Assembly: GCA_031216915.1 (NCBI GenBank)
Contig: CM062292.1
Span: 202,265,262-202,329,261, forward strand
Length of the DNA: 64,000 nt
Direction of reading: 5' to 3'
Source of the DNA: Pictodentalium vernedei
Taxonomy: Eukaryota > Mollusca > Scaphopoda > Dentaliida > Dentaliidae
Shown: piece by piece, positions 23,921 to 34,966 of the stretch
How positions within the stretch are numbered: the stretch's first letter is position 1
Layout of the letters: every line of letters starts with the position of its first letter
Position numbers and translations under genes: made by a program
Notes under the pieces: generated by a model
The model's input: only the letters and a program-made list of their open reading frames with translations
What the model was told of the DNA's origin: nothing
Database searches by the model: none

Positions 23921-24165
23921 GTGAACAAGTACATGTATGTCAGCACCTAACTGACATGCGTTACTCTGTCTCATATAACTGATGTGAGCCAGTGTGACAA
24001 TGTTTGCCTGGTTTGGAGCAAGTTTGTTCCTTTGTTAACCCATATAATACCGTAGTTCAAAAGTAATGGTTAACCGATCAATTACTTAACTTTTTTTATC
24101 AATCAAGACATTGATCATTGGTTAGTCGATTAATCGATTAATTGCCTTTGATGTGGTGGTTGAAC

Positions 24166-24373
24166 AATCTAACAACCTATGTATTTGAAGATAAATAAGC
24201 ATAATTCATGTGATTAAGACACATGTTGGAAATGGGTCCCACAAAAAATAAGTGGGTCCCGCAAAAAATATTTGCGGGACCAAAAAATTAGTCCCGCAAA
24301 AAATAAACCCTGGACATGCAATGTTATAGTGAGCCGCGATTTTCTCTACTATGTGATTATTGAAATAGTTAAA
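24166..24373. other. Spacer with GGTCCCGCAAAAAATA repeats
   Basis: Three near-copies of GTCCC-GCAAAAAATA lie between 24235 and 24305, two of them inverted (GTCCCGCAAA/TTTGCGGGAC). No gene seen. Confidence 0.4.
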
Positions 24374-24800
24374 AACAAGAGGCAGCAACGTTTTAAGGCA
24401 AGCTGAATACAAGGCAAGAATCCAAGTGTTACTGCTTGTGACCTCAACCTTCATGATATGACAATGGGTCAAAGTCATGACACAAGGTTACGTTATGGGC
24501 AACAATGGAGTGAAGCATGAACAAGATCTGTCATACAGATTCAATTATACAGACCAGACAAGGGCTGCATAACAATATCAAAGTCATGGTGCCTGTGACC
24601 TTGACCTTGATGGTGTGACACACTTTTGTGTTATGAGAAATAACTGTACCAACTATGAATAAATTCTGTCAATCATACAAAGTTATATGAATCAGACAAG
24701 GGCTATATAACAATATAAGTGTTGCTGTCTGTGACCTCGACCTTGATAATATGACCTTGGATGAAACATATCGTGCCCCCCAAACTTTTTTTAAACATTT
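24374..24800 (+). mobile_element. Start of a Helentron-like element (GTGACCTTGACCTT type)
   Basis: AACAAGAGGCAGCAACG start, then repeats with CTGTGACCTTGACCTTGATG and ACAGACCAGACAAGGGCT. It breaks off before 24800. The matching 3' end may be at 26150-26583. Confidence 0.5.
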
Positions 24801-25378
24801 TAAATTTATGAAGTTTGGATGTACCGAAACCATATTAAGTTTACTATTGTCAGTCTAGTTATGCCAATGAATTAATGTCACTGATAACGTTACTCAATCC
24901 ATCTGGCCCAGACGGATAAAGTTACCCATACAATTCTGTACACTTGTTGTCGATAGAGTATACAATTAATTAAGGTCATTGATAACGAATTTAATCCAGT
25001 TGGCCGATGGGGATATGTTACACCTATAATACTTATGTTTTTTGATATCTGGTATAACAAGTATAATGTATTGTTAACAGGCCAACAAGATCAGCCAGTA
25101 AATGTTTCAGAACTTCTATGAACTGACACGTTTATTCAGTTATTAGACAAATTCAAAGTAGAACTTGAACGGTGATTTTTGCCCAGCAGTTTGCCTGTAA
25201 TGAAAGGTGCTGATTCACTTCTAAGGTTTTCATCAGGTGGCTTTTTAGACTATGAAGCGATGATAGCACCATTTGTTGAAATGTATTCGGATTGTTTGGA
25301 CATTGACACTGTTCTGCTGAAAGCAGAGTTACCTATAGCAGCCAATCTGCCCATACACACAATTAATACTGACTTTAA

Positions 25379-25507
25379 CCCTTTACCCAACGTAACGGCC
25401 AAAACCAGTCAGTGCTATTCACAAAAATCGCCAATTAATTTTTATTTTTTCATTTTTTGCCTCAAAATCATAGGTTATGGCCCCTCAATGGAATGAGCTC
25501 ATCGAGC
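25379..25507 (+). mobile_element. piggyBac-like MITE, left half only
   Basis: Begins CCCTTTACCCAACGTAACGG just after TTAA (25375-25378). It runs to half of the central palindrome (GGCCCCTCAATGGAATGAGCTC) and stops. Confidence 0.6.
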
Positions 25508-25565
25508 ACCCATCCCATTACAGTATTTTTCTTTTTCTCCAGATGTCTTTAGGAATCTCAGTTAA

Positions 25566-25790
25566 CCCTTTACTCAACGTAACGGCCAAAACCGGTCAGT
25601 GCTATTCTAAAAAATCGCCAATTAATTTTCATTTCATTATTTGTCTCAAAAACATCGGCTATGACCCCTCATTGGAACGAGCTCGTCGAGGGGGGGTCAT
25701 AACCTATGTTTTTGAGACAAAAATTTAAAAAAATTATATATTCAAGGATTTTGTTTGCAATGTTGTCTGCTTTTCAAGTTAGATAAAGGG
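25566..25790. mobile_element. Complete piggyBac-like MITE (225 bp) with central palindrome
   Basis: Flanked by TTAA on both sides (25562-25565 and 25791-25794). Ends are CCCTTTACTCAACGT and ...TAGATAAAGGG. TTAA targets and CCC-beginning ends are piggyBac traits. The central palindrome pairs CATCGGCTATGACCCCTC with GGGGTCATAACCTATG. Confidence 0.7.
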
Positions 25791-26149
25791 TTAAACAAGA
25801 ATTTCAGGTACTTGAAAGACAATTCCTTACACAACACTGCCAAATTTACATAATGCAGTTAAGCTAGGCTAGCTAGCACTCACCATACCAGTGTCTTCCA
25901 CGTCATGTGAACGCAGTTTTTCAGCTCTCAAATATATTAAAAATTATCAGAGAAACAAAATGGCCAACCAAAGATTGTCAGACTTAGCGTGTTACAGTGG
26001 TTATTCTAGAACTTATTTCGAATTGTACTGTACCATGACTGACTTAATAAAAATGTTTGAAAGTGTGAAGAATTATTTATGTTTTTGGTGCCCCCCCCCC
26101 CCCCCCCTAAAAGACAGACCCTGGTAACGTGCCTGCCTCTCGGATTCCA

Positions 26150-26583
26150 GCCTGCCCATCTACCTACTGAACCACCGCACCCCCTAAAGTGTCACCTTAC
26201 CATAGGGCCTGTGACCTTGACCTTGAGGGGCACATATCATATTATAATTTGCAACACACCGACTTTTGCTATTACATATTAGTATAAAGTTTCATTAAAA
26301 ATATTCCACGGTTAAGAAATTATGGCCCGGACAAACAAATGTCAAAGTTTTTCTAAGTGTCACCTTATCATAAGGCCTGTGACCTAGACCTTGAGTGGCA
26401 TATACCATATTACAATTCGCGACTCACCGTCTTTTGATATTACTTGTTGGTGTAAAGTTTCATTAAAAAATATTCCTCGGTTAACAAATTAAGGCCCGGG
26501 CAAACAAAATGTTGATGCCAGATGGACGGATGAGAGACAACATAGCATCAGAAAAGCTCTGCTGACTTTGTCAGGCGGAGCTA
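26150..26583 (+). mobile_element. Helentron-like element 3' part with ~168-bp core
   Basis: Two units (GTGTCACCTTA at about 26190 and 26358) contain GGCCTGTGACCTTGACCTTG and AAAGTTTCATTAAAAATATTCC. They are followed by GATGGACGGATGAGAG, the hairpin AGCTC-GCTGAC/GTCAG-GGAGCT (about 26555-26582) and TAA. Confidence 0.6.
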
Positions 26584-27483
26584 ATATAAGAAAAATATCA
26601 CCTACAATCAGCATGCTGAATGCTATGTTAATATAATAAAATAGCATTCTGTATTATTTGATGATAATAAAGCATTCAAAATTTAATTTTATATTGTTCT
26701 CAATTATTAGTTATTCTCGGTTTTTAGTTTCTCCCCATTTTAGCCAATGTTAAAGCAAGATGTCATCATAAATTCGTGAAAATTGATCAAGGTTGGTTAT
26801 TTGAAATTATGACTCATCTCAAAACATCATGTCAGTCCAAGGGTGTAAAGATACAATGGTGCACCAGTGCACTGCGATTCTTCGCTTGACGATACACCTG
26901 TCAAATATCGGTGACATGTGATACATGCAAACTGAGTCCAACCAACGTATTAATTATTAAACAGGTTTCATTTTTGACTGGAATCTTGGAATCCGATTCT
27001 CATAATATTCTTGTAAAACAAAACTGGGAGAGTCCAAGTAGATTCCTGTTTTTCAAATGTAAACTGTCAAAAAAGAATTGTCATCTGGTAAAGATTTACT
27101 GATTTGAAGATCTCCTCCCTGTTGGAATGGCAATTTTAATAAATATACATGTACAGGCCCAAATAAGGTGCATGCAGGGTGGAAAAATTCCCCAGAATGT
27201 ATGTTCAGGCCTGCAAACTATAAAATCAAGGAGTGCAAAACAATTGCCCTCCTCAAATTGCTTGGGAGTGCAAGTGCACCAGAAATTTTCAATGCAAAAA
27301 CTTGTATGCTATTTTGGTAATATTCACTTCCAAAGTATTAATATTTTGACTGAAAAATTGTACTACATTCAGCTACATAGTGGGAAAAATTGGCACACAC
27401 ATCTTCTCATTATTCAAAATGATGCATTCAAATCATATCATCCTCTGAGTTCCAAGCAGGCACATAGAACACAACAGAACTCA
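26584..27483. other. Unassigned spacer
   Basis: AT-rich DNA. A segment at about 27225-27290 (AAATCAAGGAGTGCAAAACA, ATTGCCCTCCTCAAATT) has a diverged copy at about 29020-29070 across the neighbouring hAT-like element. ORF 27127-27624 is compositional and has no recognisable domain. Confidence 0.4.
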
Positions 27484-27491
27484 GTGAACAA

Positions 27492-28822
27492 CAAGGTTGG
27501 GGTATTCGTATTCAGTATTCGTATTCAGTCGTATTCGAATACAGTTTATCAAGTATTCACATGTATTCAGTATTCACTGAATGTTATGAATACATGTATT
27601 TGTATTCATATTCAAATACAATAAAATTCGAGCAGTATTCATGAATACATTTTGAATACTTTTTGAATACTTTCTATATTTTGGAATTAAAGAACCATAT
27701 ACTGAATAAAAGGTTTTCACAGATCAAGCCCATGGACTCCAGACAACAAATTCACACCTCATATAAATATTAAAGACTTAATCGAATGGAATGGTTTAAT
27801 GCGCCGAAGGCGCGCAGGGATGGTATGGAGAACAAGCCCCTTTCGACCCTCAGTGACTGTAAATGACTAATTTCCACATGTCTACTCATGTTGAAGGAGG
27901 AAGACTTAATAATCAGTGATATTATTTATATACCACCAAACACCTTGTCTGAAATTTATGCACTGAAAGCAGACAATAGACTTAATTATCAATTAACTTG
28001 TCACAATACAACCTATTTGTGTAACAATGGCCACATATCCCCACAGCTTTTAAAATTGTTGAAAACATGGACAATAAAAATAAAACAAAAAACCTTGCGT
28101 TATTGGACACAACTCAGTTATTCAATGATATTATATTCTAATTTTTTTGGATTTATTTAAAGTTTTTCTATTTATCCATTATTTCACAGTGAAAACACAT
28201 ATTTATTTATTCCTGTTTAAGGTCACCTTTGTACAGCTCAGTATGTCTAATTATAATCGGTGAAAGCACGTAAATATTATAAAGAAAATACTACTGCTGT
28301 TAGCAAACTTTCAGCCAACTGACCTCCAGGTTTAACCATGAAGTGCATTGGCTAAAACTTTACTAGTCCTTCTTATGTGGTGTCATTGCAATTGATACTT
28401 AACGTTCAGGAGGAAACGCCAGTCTGTGATTTTTTAGAGGTAATCCACTCACATTTTGTGATGTGTTGTCCATGGAGAGTAGTCTAATTACTATGACATC
28501 CATAGAGTGGATTTCCCATCAGGTAATTACTTTAGTTTTCCAAGAAAGCATGGTAAGCACAATTAAAGCTTCAGCTAAAGGACCATCAGTTTAAAAATGA
28601 CTTTTAACCCAACAAATAAAAAACTTAAAGGCCTTGCTATAAATACTTCTAATTTAAAAAGTATTCAAGAATTCAAAAATGTATTCATGAATACATTGTA
28701 ATGTATTTGTATTCAAATACATTTGAAAATTTGTGTATTTGTATTCGTATTCGTATTCATGAAATTTCAAAGTATTTGTATTCGTATTCGAATACATTTA
28801 CAAAGTATTCGCCCCAAGCCTG
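27492..28822. mobile_element. Non-autonomous hAT-like element with GTATTCGAATAC end arrays
   Basis: Termini CAAGGTTGGGG and, in reverse complement, CAGGCTTGGGGCGAATAC fit hAT ends. A perfect 8-bp duplication GTGAACAA lies at 27484-27491 and 28823-28830. Immediately inside both ends are arrays of TATTCGTATTCAGTATTCG-type motifs (27503-27690 and about 28655-28810) in inverted arrangement. The interior (27700-28650) contains no transposase; its ORF 27888-28160 has no recognisable similarity. Confidence 0.8.
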
Positions 28823-28830
28823 GTGAACAA

Positions 28831-30290
28831 TATGTGGCTGTCTTCTGCAGTCAAAATGTATCGAAATGCAGCAAAGAATGGGTCATAAATTATTGCGAAT
28901 CAATGCAACATTGACAAATCATCCCCTGTGTTCCAATGCTCAAGTAGGCACATAGAACACATTGGCGCTCAAGGGACAAAATGATAATAGATTTTAAAGG
29001 CAGTCCCAAACAGGTCTGGCATTCCAGAAAATCAAGGGGTGAAAAAAATTGCCCTCCTCAATTTTTTCTAGGCATGCAGCACTCCTGCACTCCTAAAGAA
29101 GGCCAATGCCAGGCTGGCATGTTTATTAGAAACACAACAGTATATGCACTGTGCATTTGACCAACTTAATTCCTGAATTATTAACAGAAAATCAATATCT
29201 GTGGAAGTGTGAACCATAGTCACACTGTTCAGTTATGTTACAATGAAATATGGTATGTCTGGCCTGTTGAGTTAAGCTTATAAAGTCTTCAAAACTACTT
29301 CAAATTTGGAATTTCACACGGTAAATATTTCAGTGATAATTTACATATTCCTACTATAGTGTTGCGACTGGATATAGTACTGGAGTTTGACTAATCAAAG
29401 TGCATGGTGTAGACACAAGCCAAATATAATTTAACCCGTAATTCCCTACACATGTATATGGTATTATGGCTACCTGATTGGACATTTACATGATTTTTTT
29501 GGACACGTGGCAACACATTATTTGTCAACATTACTGTCAATCATCAGTCCGGCATTAATGCAAATAAATGTCACATTGATATTTAAAATATTGCAAATTT
29601 CCAATGGAATGTGCGCAAGTGAAAATGGATTATCAATTATATAACAACAATAAGTTGATCCAATACTGGTTCGATCCAACAGGATAATATGTGGGGTTAC
29701 GATGAGTGTTGAAATGACTCTGAAATTCTGGAGTTGATTTGTCGACACCCAAAAGTTGAGTTGAAGTGGACTTGTTGGCACCCCACTTTCTGCCACCAGG
29801 ATTTACATAGCAATGCCTCTGCTGCTGGATATTTTCCTCCACTTGTACACTTTACTATGCCGATTCATGGGTGATATACATAGGCAAGATGGGCTGTATC
29901 TGGGTTATATATTGTAATGGTTAAGTTGTTAACAAAAAGCCCATTTCATTGGATACTTGCATACAAGATTAATGATTCAATCGAAGGTACAATTGACTGC
30001 AGATGTGGAGAGCAATCCTGATGAACAATTAACCATTCTGACCGTGGATAACCACTTGCCCAACACATAGTGTAATGCACAAGTTACTAATCACGTGATT
30101 TCAACAAACCGATGTTCTTAAAATCACCTTGCTCAGATAAAACAGTGATTTAGTCTGCATTCTGTTTCTACTAGATGCCATTATGAAAGTATGTAAGTAA
30201 CAAAAGCTGTGTAATCATCAAAGTCATTGCATCATACACATACGTAATAAATTAAATGGCATGGGAATCTCTCTATAATACAAATTTTTA
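28831..30290. other. Unassigned spacer
   Basis: No gene or repeat family recognised apart from the diverged 29020-29070 copy noted at 27225. Overlapping minus ORFs at 29518-29842 match nothing I know. Confidence 0.4.
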
Positions 30291-30296
30291 GAGCTG

Positions 30297-30947
30297 AAAC
30301 GGTTAAAGGGTTTTCTTGATTGATTAATCACATGGATTAATCTTGGTTAACCGATTAATCACTTACACTGATAGGTAGGTAGCTGAATAATTGCCGTACC
30401 GTTGATGATTTACAGCATATTAACTCTTTACCAAAAATAACATGGAAAATAGGCCCGCGCTATATACAAAAGTCTCCATTCAAATTTTATTATGTTTTCA
30501 ATTTTTGACTCAAAAACATAGCTTACATGTATGACCTCTCATTGCGACGAGCTCGTTGAGATCGTCCCAATGAGGGGGTCATAAGCTATGTTTTTGAGAC
30601 AAAAATTGAAATTTTTTAGTAATTTAAGAATTTATTTTGCAAGTACATGTATCTTCTTTCAATCGCATCAATTGGGTGAAGGGTTAAGAATTACCATTTC
30701 CAGCTACTGATACATGCACGTAAACAAGTATGTCAGCATGTAACTTGCATGCTTTACTCTGTCTCATATAATTGATGTGAGTCAGTGTGACAATGTGGAC
30801 CTGTTTTGGAGCAAGTTTGTTCCTTTGTTAACCTATATAATACAATAGTTCAAAAGTAAAGGTTAATCGATCAATTACTTGTTTGATCGATCAAGATGTT
30901 GATCATTGGTTAACCAATTAATCGGTTAACTGTTTCAGGTCTACATG
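30297..30947. mobile_element. hAT-like element, compact copy with GGTTAATCGATTAATC end arrays
   Basis: Ends TAGAGCTGAAACGGTTAA and, in reverse complement, TAGACCTGAAACAGTTAA. Both ends carry inverted arrays of GGTTAACCGATTAATC-type motifs. TACAAATTTT occurs on both sides, which may be a target duplication if four bases (CATG) were added at the right. It is the copy of 19590-24165 without the satellite insertion. Confidence 0.65.
30424..30683. mobile_element. piggyBac-like MITE inside the hAT-like element
   Basis: TTAA on both sides (30420-30423 and 30684-30687). Ends CTCTTTACC and GGTGAAGGG. The central palindrome pairs CTCAAAAACATAGCTTA with TAAGCTATGTTTTTGAG. Confidence 0.65.
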
Positions 30948-30977
30948 TACAAATTTTATTGTATGGAGACAAATTCA

Positions 30978-32181
30978 AACAAGAGTTTGACCACCGAGGT
31001 GGTATTAGTCCCCTACGGCGCTTTTGTGACATAAGGTGTTTTTGTCACATAAGACATGACCACAATCAGCAGGAGTATCAGAACTGGGGGGCAGTTTTGG
31101 TAAAATAATTGGGCACGGTTTGGCCTGGGGATGGTCCAGCTTGGGGACAATTCGGGTTTCATGACAACAGTCAACAGGGGTGGTTTGGGTAAAATACAGG
31201 TTATCAGACAGGATTTCAAATGTGAATGGAATCTAAAAATTGAGAATTGAGAGAAGTGTAGCTTGAACCAAGTTGGAGGGAGGGGGTGGTAACATAAAAA
31301 TAGAGAAAAAAAAAAGCTTAAAAAACACAGCAAAAATGGCTGCCATTCCGCCATCCTGGATTTTGAAACAAAAATATTGAGCATGCATCATACCCTCAGA
31401 ACCATTAATCCACGTACTAAATATGAAAGGTGTAGCTTAAAGCATGTTGGAGGGAGAGGCGGTAACATGAAAACAGACAGACAGATCTTAGATTTTGAAA
31501 AAAAAATACTGAGCGTGCATAATCCCCTCACAACCCTTTATCCATGTACCATATATGAAAGGTGTAGATTGAACCATGTTGGAGGGAGGGGTGGTAGCAT
31601 AAAATAGAGAAAAAAGCTTAAAAAACACAACAAAAATGGCTGCCATGGCGCCATCTTGAACTTTGAAAAAAAAATTGAACGTGCATCATCCCATCACAAC
31701 CCTCTATCCATGTGCCAAATATGAAAAGTCTAGTCTAGCTTGAACCATGTTGGAGTGAAGGGTGATAACATAAAATAGAGAAAAAAAGCTTAAAAAACAC
31801 AACAAAAATGGTCGCCATGCCGCCATCTTGGATTTTGAAAAAAAAGTATTGAACGTGCATCATCCCCTCCCGACCCTCTATCCATGTACCAAATATGCAA
31901 AGTGTAGCTTGAACCATGTTGGAGGGAGGGGTGGTAACATGAAAATAGAGAAAAAAAAGCTTAAAAAACACAACAAAAATGGCCGTCATTCCGCCTTCTT
32001 GGATTTTGAAAAAAAAATTTTCAGCATGCATCATTCCCTCAGAACCATTTATCCATGTACCAAATATGAAAGGTCTAGCTTAAAGCATGTTGGAGGGAGA
32101 GGTGGTAACATAAAAACAGACAGACAGATGGACAGACGGAGTGTAATCCTATAGTCCCCTCACGGTTCCCATAGAGGACTA
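30978..32181 (+). mobile_element. Helentron-like element with ~170-bp core
   Basis: Starts AACAAGAGTTTGACCACCG with a subterminal TAGTCCCCTACGG. Core units carry AAAAATGGCTGCCATGCCGC, GTACCAAATATGAAAGGTGT and AACCATGTTGGAGGGAGG at about 31331, 31631, 31803 and 31973. It ends with GACAGACAGATGGACAGACGG (32119-32139) and hairpin 32152-32181 (TAGTCC...GGACTA). Short ORFs in it are translated repeat units. Confidence 0.65.
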
Positions 32182-32940
32182 ACAAGAAAAGCATTGCAAA
32201 GCGATTGCAATCCTTCCGCAAACAAATATATTCAAAACCAATCACAATAAGGCCCCATAAAAATTTACCTGGATGATATTTTATCACAGAAAATTTGACA
32301 TATCAGAGCAGGCACTGAAGATTGGATTACTTCCAATTAACCTTTAACCCAACTCACACAATATCCAAATTTCTTATTTTACTTTACATTTTTAAAAATT
32401 TGTCTCCAAAATTTCAGCAAAAACTATGATGAGCTCATTTACAAGTTTTACAGGATATTTTTATTACAAAGGGCCATAACTCCCATAATTTTCAAGATAT
32501 ATCGGTGGTCATTAAACTTGAGTAGACATTGTTGCTATAGAGACATATACCAAAAAGAATTTAAATCTGTTAACTATTATTCAAGTCATGCCATAAACAA
32601 AGTCCGGACAGATGAAGGGACGGACGGATGGACGAACGGACAGATGGATGAAGCTCTTCACTATATCCCTCCCTTGCACGGGGATAATAACACTATGCCA
32701 TTAACAGTATTAAGGCATGTACAGTGCAACCACTGTCAGCTAGTTCAAAGGAGCTGGTGCAACACAGTTAACTTTCATGTCTACTTTGATCTCCAAGTCT
32801 GTGTCTGTTATCTCATTAACTGATTGAGTGCTAGAAGCCACTATCAGGACTTTCAGAAAATGGGGGTACCAGTGCAAAAGCCAACACTTTCCTCGCTTGT
32901 GTTCCATATTCAGTCAAACGCAAATAATATTTTGTTTATA
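32182..32940 (+). mobile_element. Helentron-like 3' end fragment in unassigned DNA
   Basis: The segment about 32450-32690 has GGGCCATAACTCCCATAATT, GACGGACGGATGGACGAACGG (about 32619-32640) and a hairpin ATCCCTCCC/GGGGAT (about 32663-32686). The rest is unassigned. Confidence 0.45.
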
Positions 32941-33013
32941 CAAATTTGTTGTATCACAAATTATTGGAGAGTGTCCATTAGTACTCTCCAATGATTTGTA
33001 ATAAAACAAATTT
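32941..33013. repeat. Foldback / palindrome
   Basis: AAATTTGTT...CAAATTATTGGAGAGT pairs with ACTCTCCAATGATTTG...AACAAATTT around a GTCCATTAGT loop. Confidence 0.75.
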
Positions 33014-33255
33014 TGATGAACAAATTCAGATCACCAAAAATAATCTAGTCCTCAACCAGTTAATAGCGTTTTTGATTTCACTCTCTGAACAGGTCAACTG
33101 ACAATCGTTTTAACTTTTCCTCAGTAGACCTTGCATCAAAATTTTGTTATGTTATAAGTTTTTAAAGGAAATACTACATGTTCTGAGTAGTTGAAGAGGA
33201 AATACAAAGTCAACATTAGGCTATATCAATGTCAACAATGAGTAGTCGACTAATC

Positions 33256-33619
33256 TATATTTATTTATTGGTGTTTAAGGTCACATACTTATGCACAATG
33301 GCTAATCGTGACCGTTAGTGTTTTAAGGGTGGAGGAAGCCGGAGTACCCGGAGAGAACCACTGAGCATAGACAAGCAACTGTGAGCTCCTCAACATTCTA
33401 ACTCTGTTCAAGTTCTGCTCAAGCAGAGTTACAGCAGTTGAAGACGTGCACCACTGACGTGCAGTATGCCTTAGTACACGGCATCATCGTGCCCCTATGT
33501 AAGCAACCGGGATAAAGTGCCTTGCCCAAGGACACAACACAGGTCGTCCCAGACGGGGATTGAACTTGGGACCTCTAGCATAGAAATCCAACAGTCTACC
33601 TCTGAGCCACTGCGCTCCC
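33256..33619 (-). mobile_element. Complete tRNA-derived SINE with 12-bp target duplication
   Basis: On the minus strand it begins with a tRNA-like head (GGGAGCGCAGTGGCTCAGAG with box A, then box B in AAGTTCAATCCCCG). A conserved centre GTGTCCTTGGGCAAGGCACT follows, and a 3' tail AAACACCAATAAATAAATAT. It is flanked by a perfect AGTCGACTAATC duplication (33244-33255 and 33620-33631). The centre and tail are shared with fragments at 5529-5760 and 10375-10605. Mobilisation would need a LINE in trans. Confidence 0.85.
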
Positions 33620-33631
33620 AGTCGACTAATC

Positions 33632-34706
33632 ATTTCAACTCTAGTTACGAGTTTCATATTACCTAATTTGATATATGATAATTGAGTGTGTTGATCCTGA
33701 AGAATTAAAACTGAAATCGGCCATCAGAGCTGAATGTCAGGGCTGTACGGTGGTTGGAGCATATATTACCCATCTGAAAATTTATGGTACTCCGTTTTTC
33801 ATTACAAATTAGCCTTGAATGTATTCTAAATTGTTGTTGAATAACAATGTGTTGAATAGCCCACAAATGGCCTTCTCTTTTATTGTGCCATTGCTGCCTT
33901 AGCAAGTCAATTTATCACACAATGTATCTGATTGCAGGGCTTTAGATTGGTCTAATTTGGGGACACCAGATTCAAGTTAAAACTGTCCCCAAAATATGAG
34001 AAACTACATGATTAGTCAATTTACATATAAATAGAATATAATACAGGGCTTCCTAAGCCCTATTTTGCATGGTGCAAAAGTATTTCTTAACAAATATCAT
34101 CATTTTAGAATCCTACAACATGCAGTTAGTAGCCATCTCCTAATGTGGGGACAACCTTTACCGGCTTGAATTTGGGGTAATATAAAGACCTGCTGATTGC
34201 TTATCTCTATCGTGACCTGACCTATGTATTGATATACATGTACGTAGTATATTGTTGCAACATGAGTCTATATTTACAACCCTTTGCTAGTTGTAATTTC
34301 TTCCTTTAAAATGAGAAAAGTCCACATAATTTTTCAGTTTGTACAGGTACCGGTAATTTACAAATTGGAGGATAACTGTCAAAACCAGTCTTTCCATTTT
34401 GAGGTGCGTCATCGTGCTTGTGCACCATCGCACACGCAATTTTGAAAAGCTCTGCGCCACTAATGCTGCACCTTGGCAAAAAGCAAGGTGATGGCCTGTC
34501 TGAATGTTTAAATTACCTTTTAAAACACAAGTAGGGTTAATGCTCATCAAGCATCAATAGCATGTGCGCATGGCCTTATGCATTATTATAAACTACATGG
34601 TACAGTCGCGGTGTAGGTTTCACTTTCAAAAGAAGTCTGGAAACTATGTCGCAACTTCAAACAAGCCAACACATCAACAGTCGATACCAAAGAGTGTCCC
34701 AATTTC
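33632..34706. other. Unassigned spacer
   Basis: No gene, repeat family or RNA gene recognised. Minus ORFs at 33705-33905 and 34287-34550 match nothing I know. Confidence 0.4.
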
Positions 34707-34966
34707 AAGCCTGGAAATAAACAATCTGTCATTTGCAGAATGAGGTCCCCAGAGGGTGAATTTACTGATGCTATTCCATACAGTGGCTAGAATCCCCCAA
34801 TTTATCCTCTTGGTACATCTTTCTGTTTAGGTCTGAGACCTTGATTCAGATTGCGGTTCACAGAGAGTAAATTTATTAATGCTACCCTGCTGTGCAGGTT
34901 AGCATCACCAAATTCACTCTCTGGGGACCTCATTCTGCCGATGACAGTCTGCTTATTTCCAGGCTT
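34707..34966. repeat. Foldback element with ~65-bp arms
   Basis: AAGCCTGGAAATAA...GCAGAATGAGGTCCCCAGAG pairs with CTCTGGGGACCTCATTCTGC...TTATTTCCAGGCTT around a ~130-bp centre. No ORF inside. Confidence 0.75.

Larger units (their letters stand above)
19590..24165. mobile_element. hAT-like element with GGTTAATCGATTAATC end arrays, holding a MITE and a satellite
   Basis: The left end (AAGCTGAAACGATTAAAGGG...TTAACCAATTAATCAC, to about 19675) and the right end (TGGTTAACCGATCAATTAC... to about 24150) are inverted arrays of TTAACC/ATTAATC motifs. The internal sequence matches the copy at 30297-30947, except that here about 3.9 kb of satellite-bearing DNA (about 20000-23920) is inserted. A piggyBac-like MITE (19738-19965) sits at the same place as in the other copy. 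Confidence 0.6.
25145..26065 (+). pseudogene. hAT-family transposase remnant (C-terminal dimerisation region)
   Basis: The segment 25885-25995 encodes IPVSSTSCERSFSALKYIKN followed by YQRNKMANQRLSDLA, the hallmark of the hAT C-terminal dimerisation domain (TSxSCERSFSALxxIK...MxxxRLxxLA). It is of the kind seen in ZMYM1/P52rIPK-like hAT proteins. Upstream, 25227-25350 encodes GGFLDYEAMIAPFVEMYSDC...LKAELPIAAN, which fits the region before that domain. The two pieces are separated by two piggyBac-like MITE copies (25379-25507 and 25566-25790). A stop and a frame change lie just before the dimerisation motif. There is no DDE catalytic core, BED finger or start codon that I can assign, so this is a dead 3' fragment. 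Assignment to hAT is firm for the last motif and inferred for the upstream piece. Confidence 0.7.

Noticed and set aside
26091-26282. Proline-led ORF after the hAT remnant
   Set aside because: Arises from the C tract and from Helentron-like core repeats.
27127-27624. 165-codon plus-strand ORF
   Set aside because: Part lies in the TATTCG array of a hAT-like element and the rest has no domain; composition explains the openness.
29518-29842. Minus-strand ORFs with NPGGRKWGANKS
   Set aside because: Looked exon-like, but two overlapping frames compete and I could not tie either to a family or to splice sites.
31377-32154. ORFs with HVGGRGGN repeats
   Set aside because: Translated copies of the ~170-bp core repeat; frames do not continue between units.
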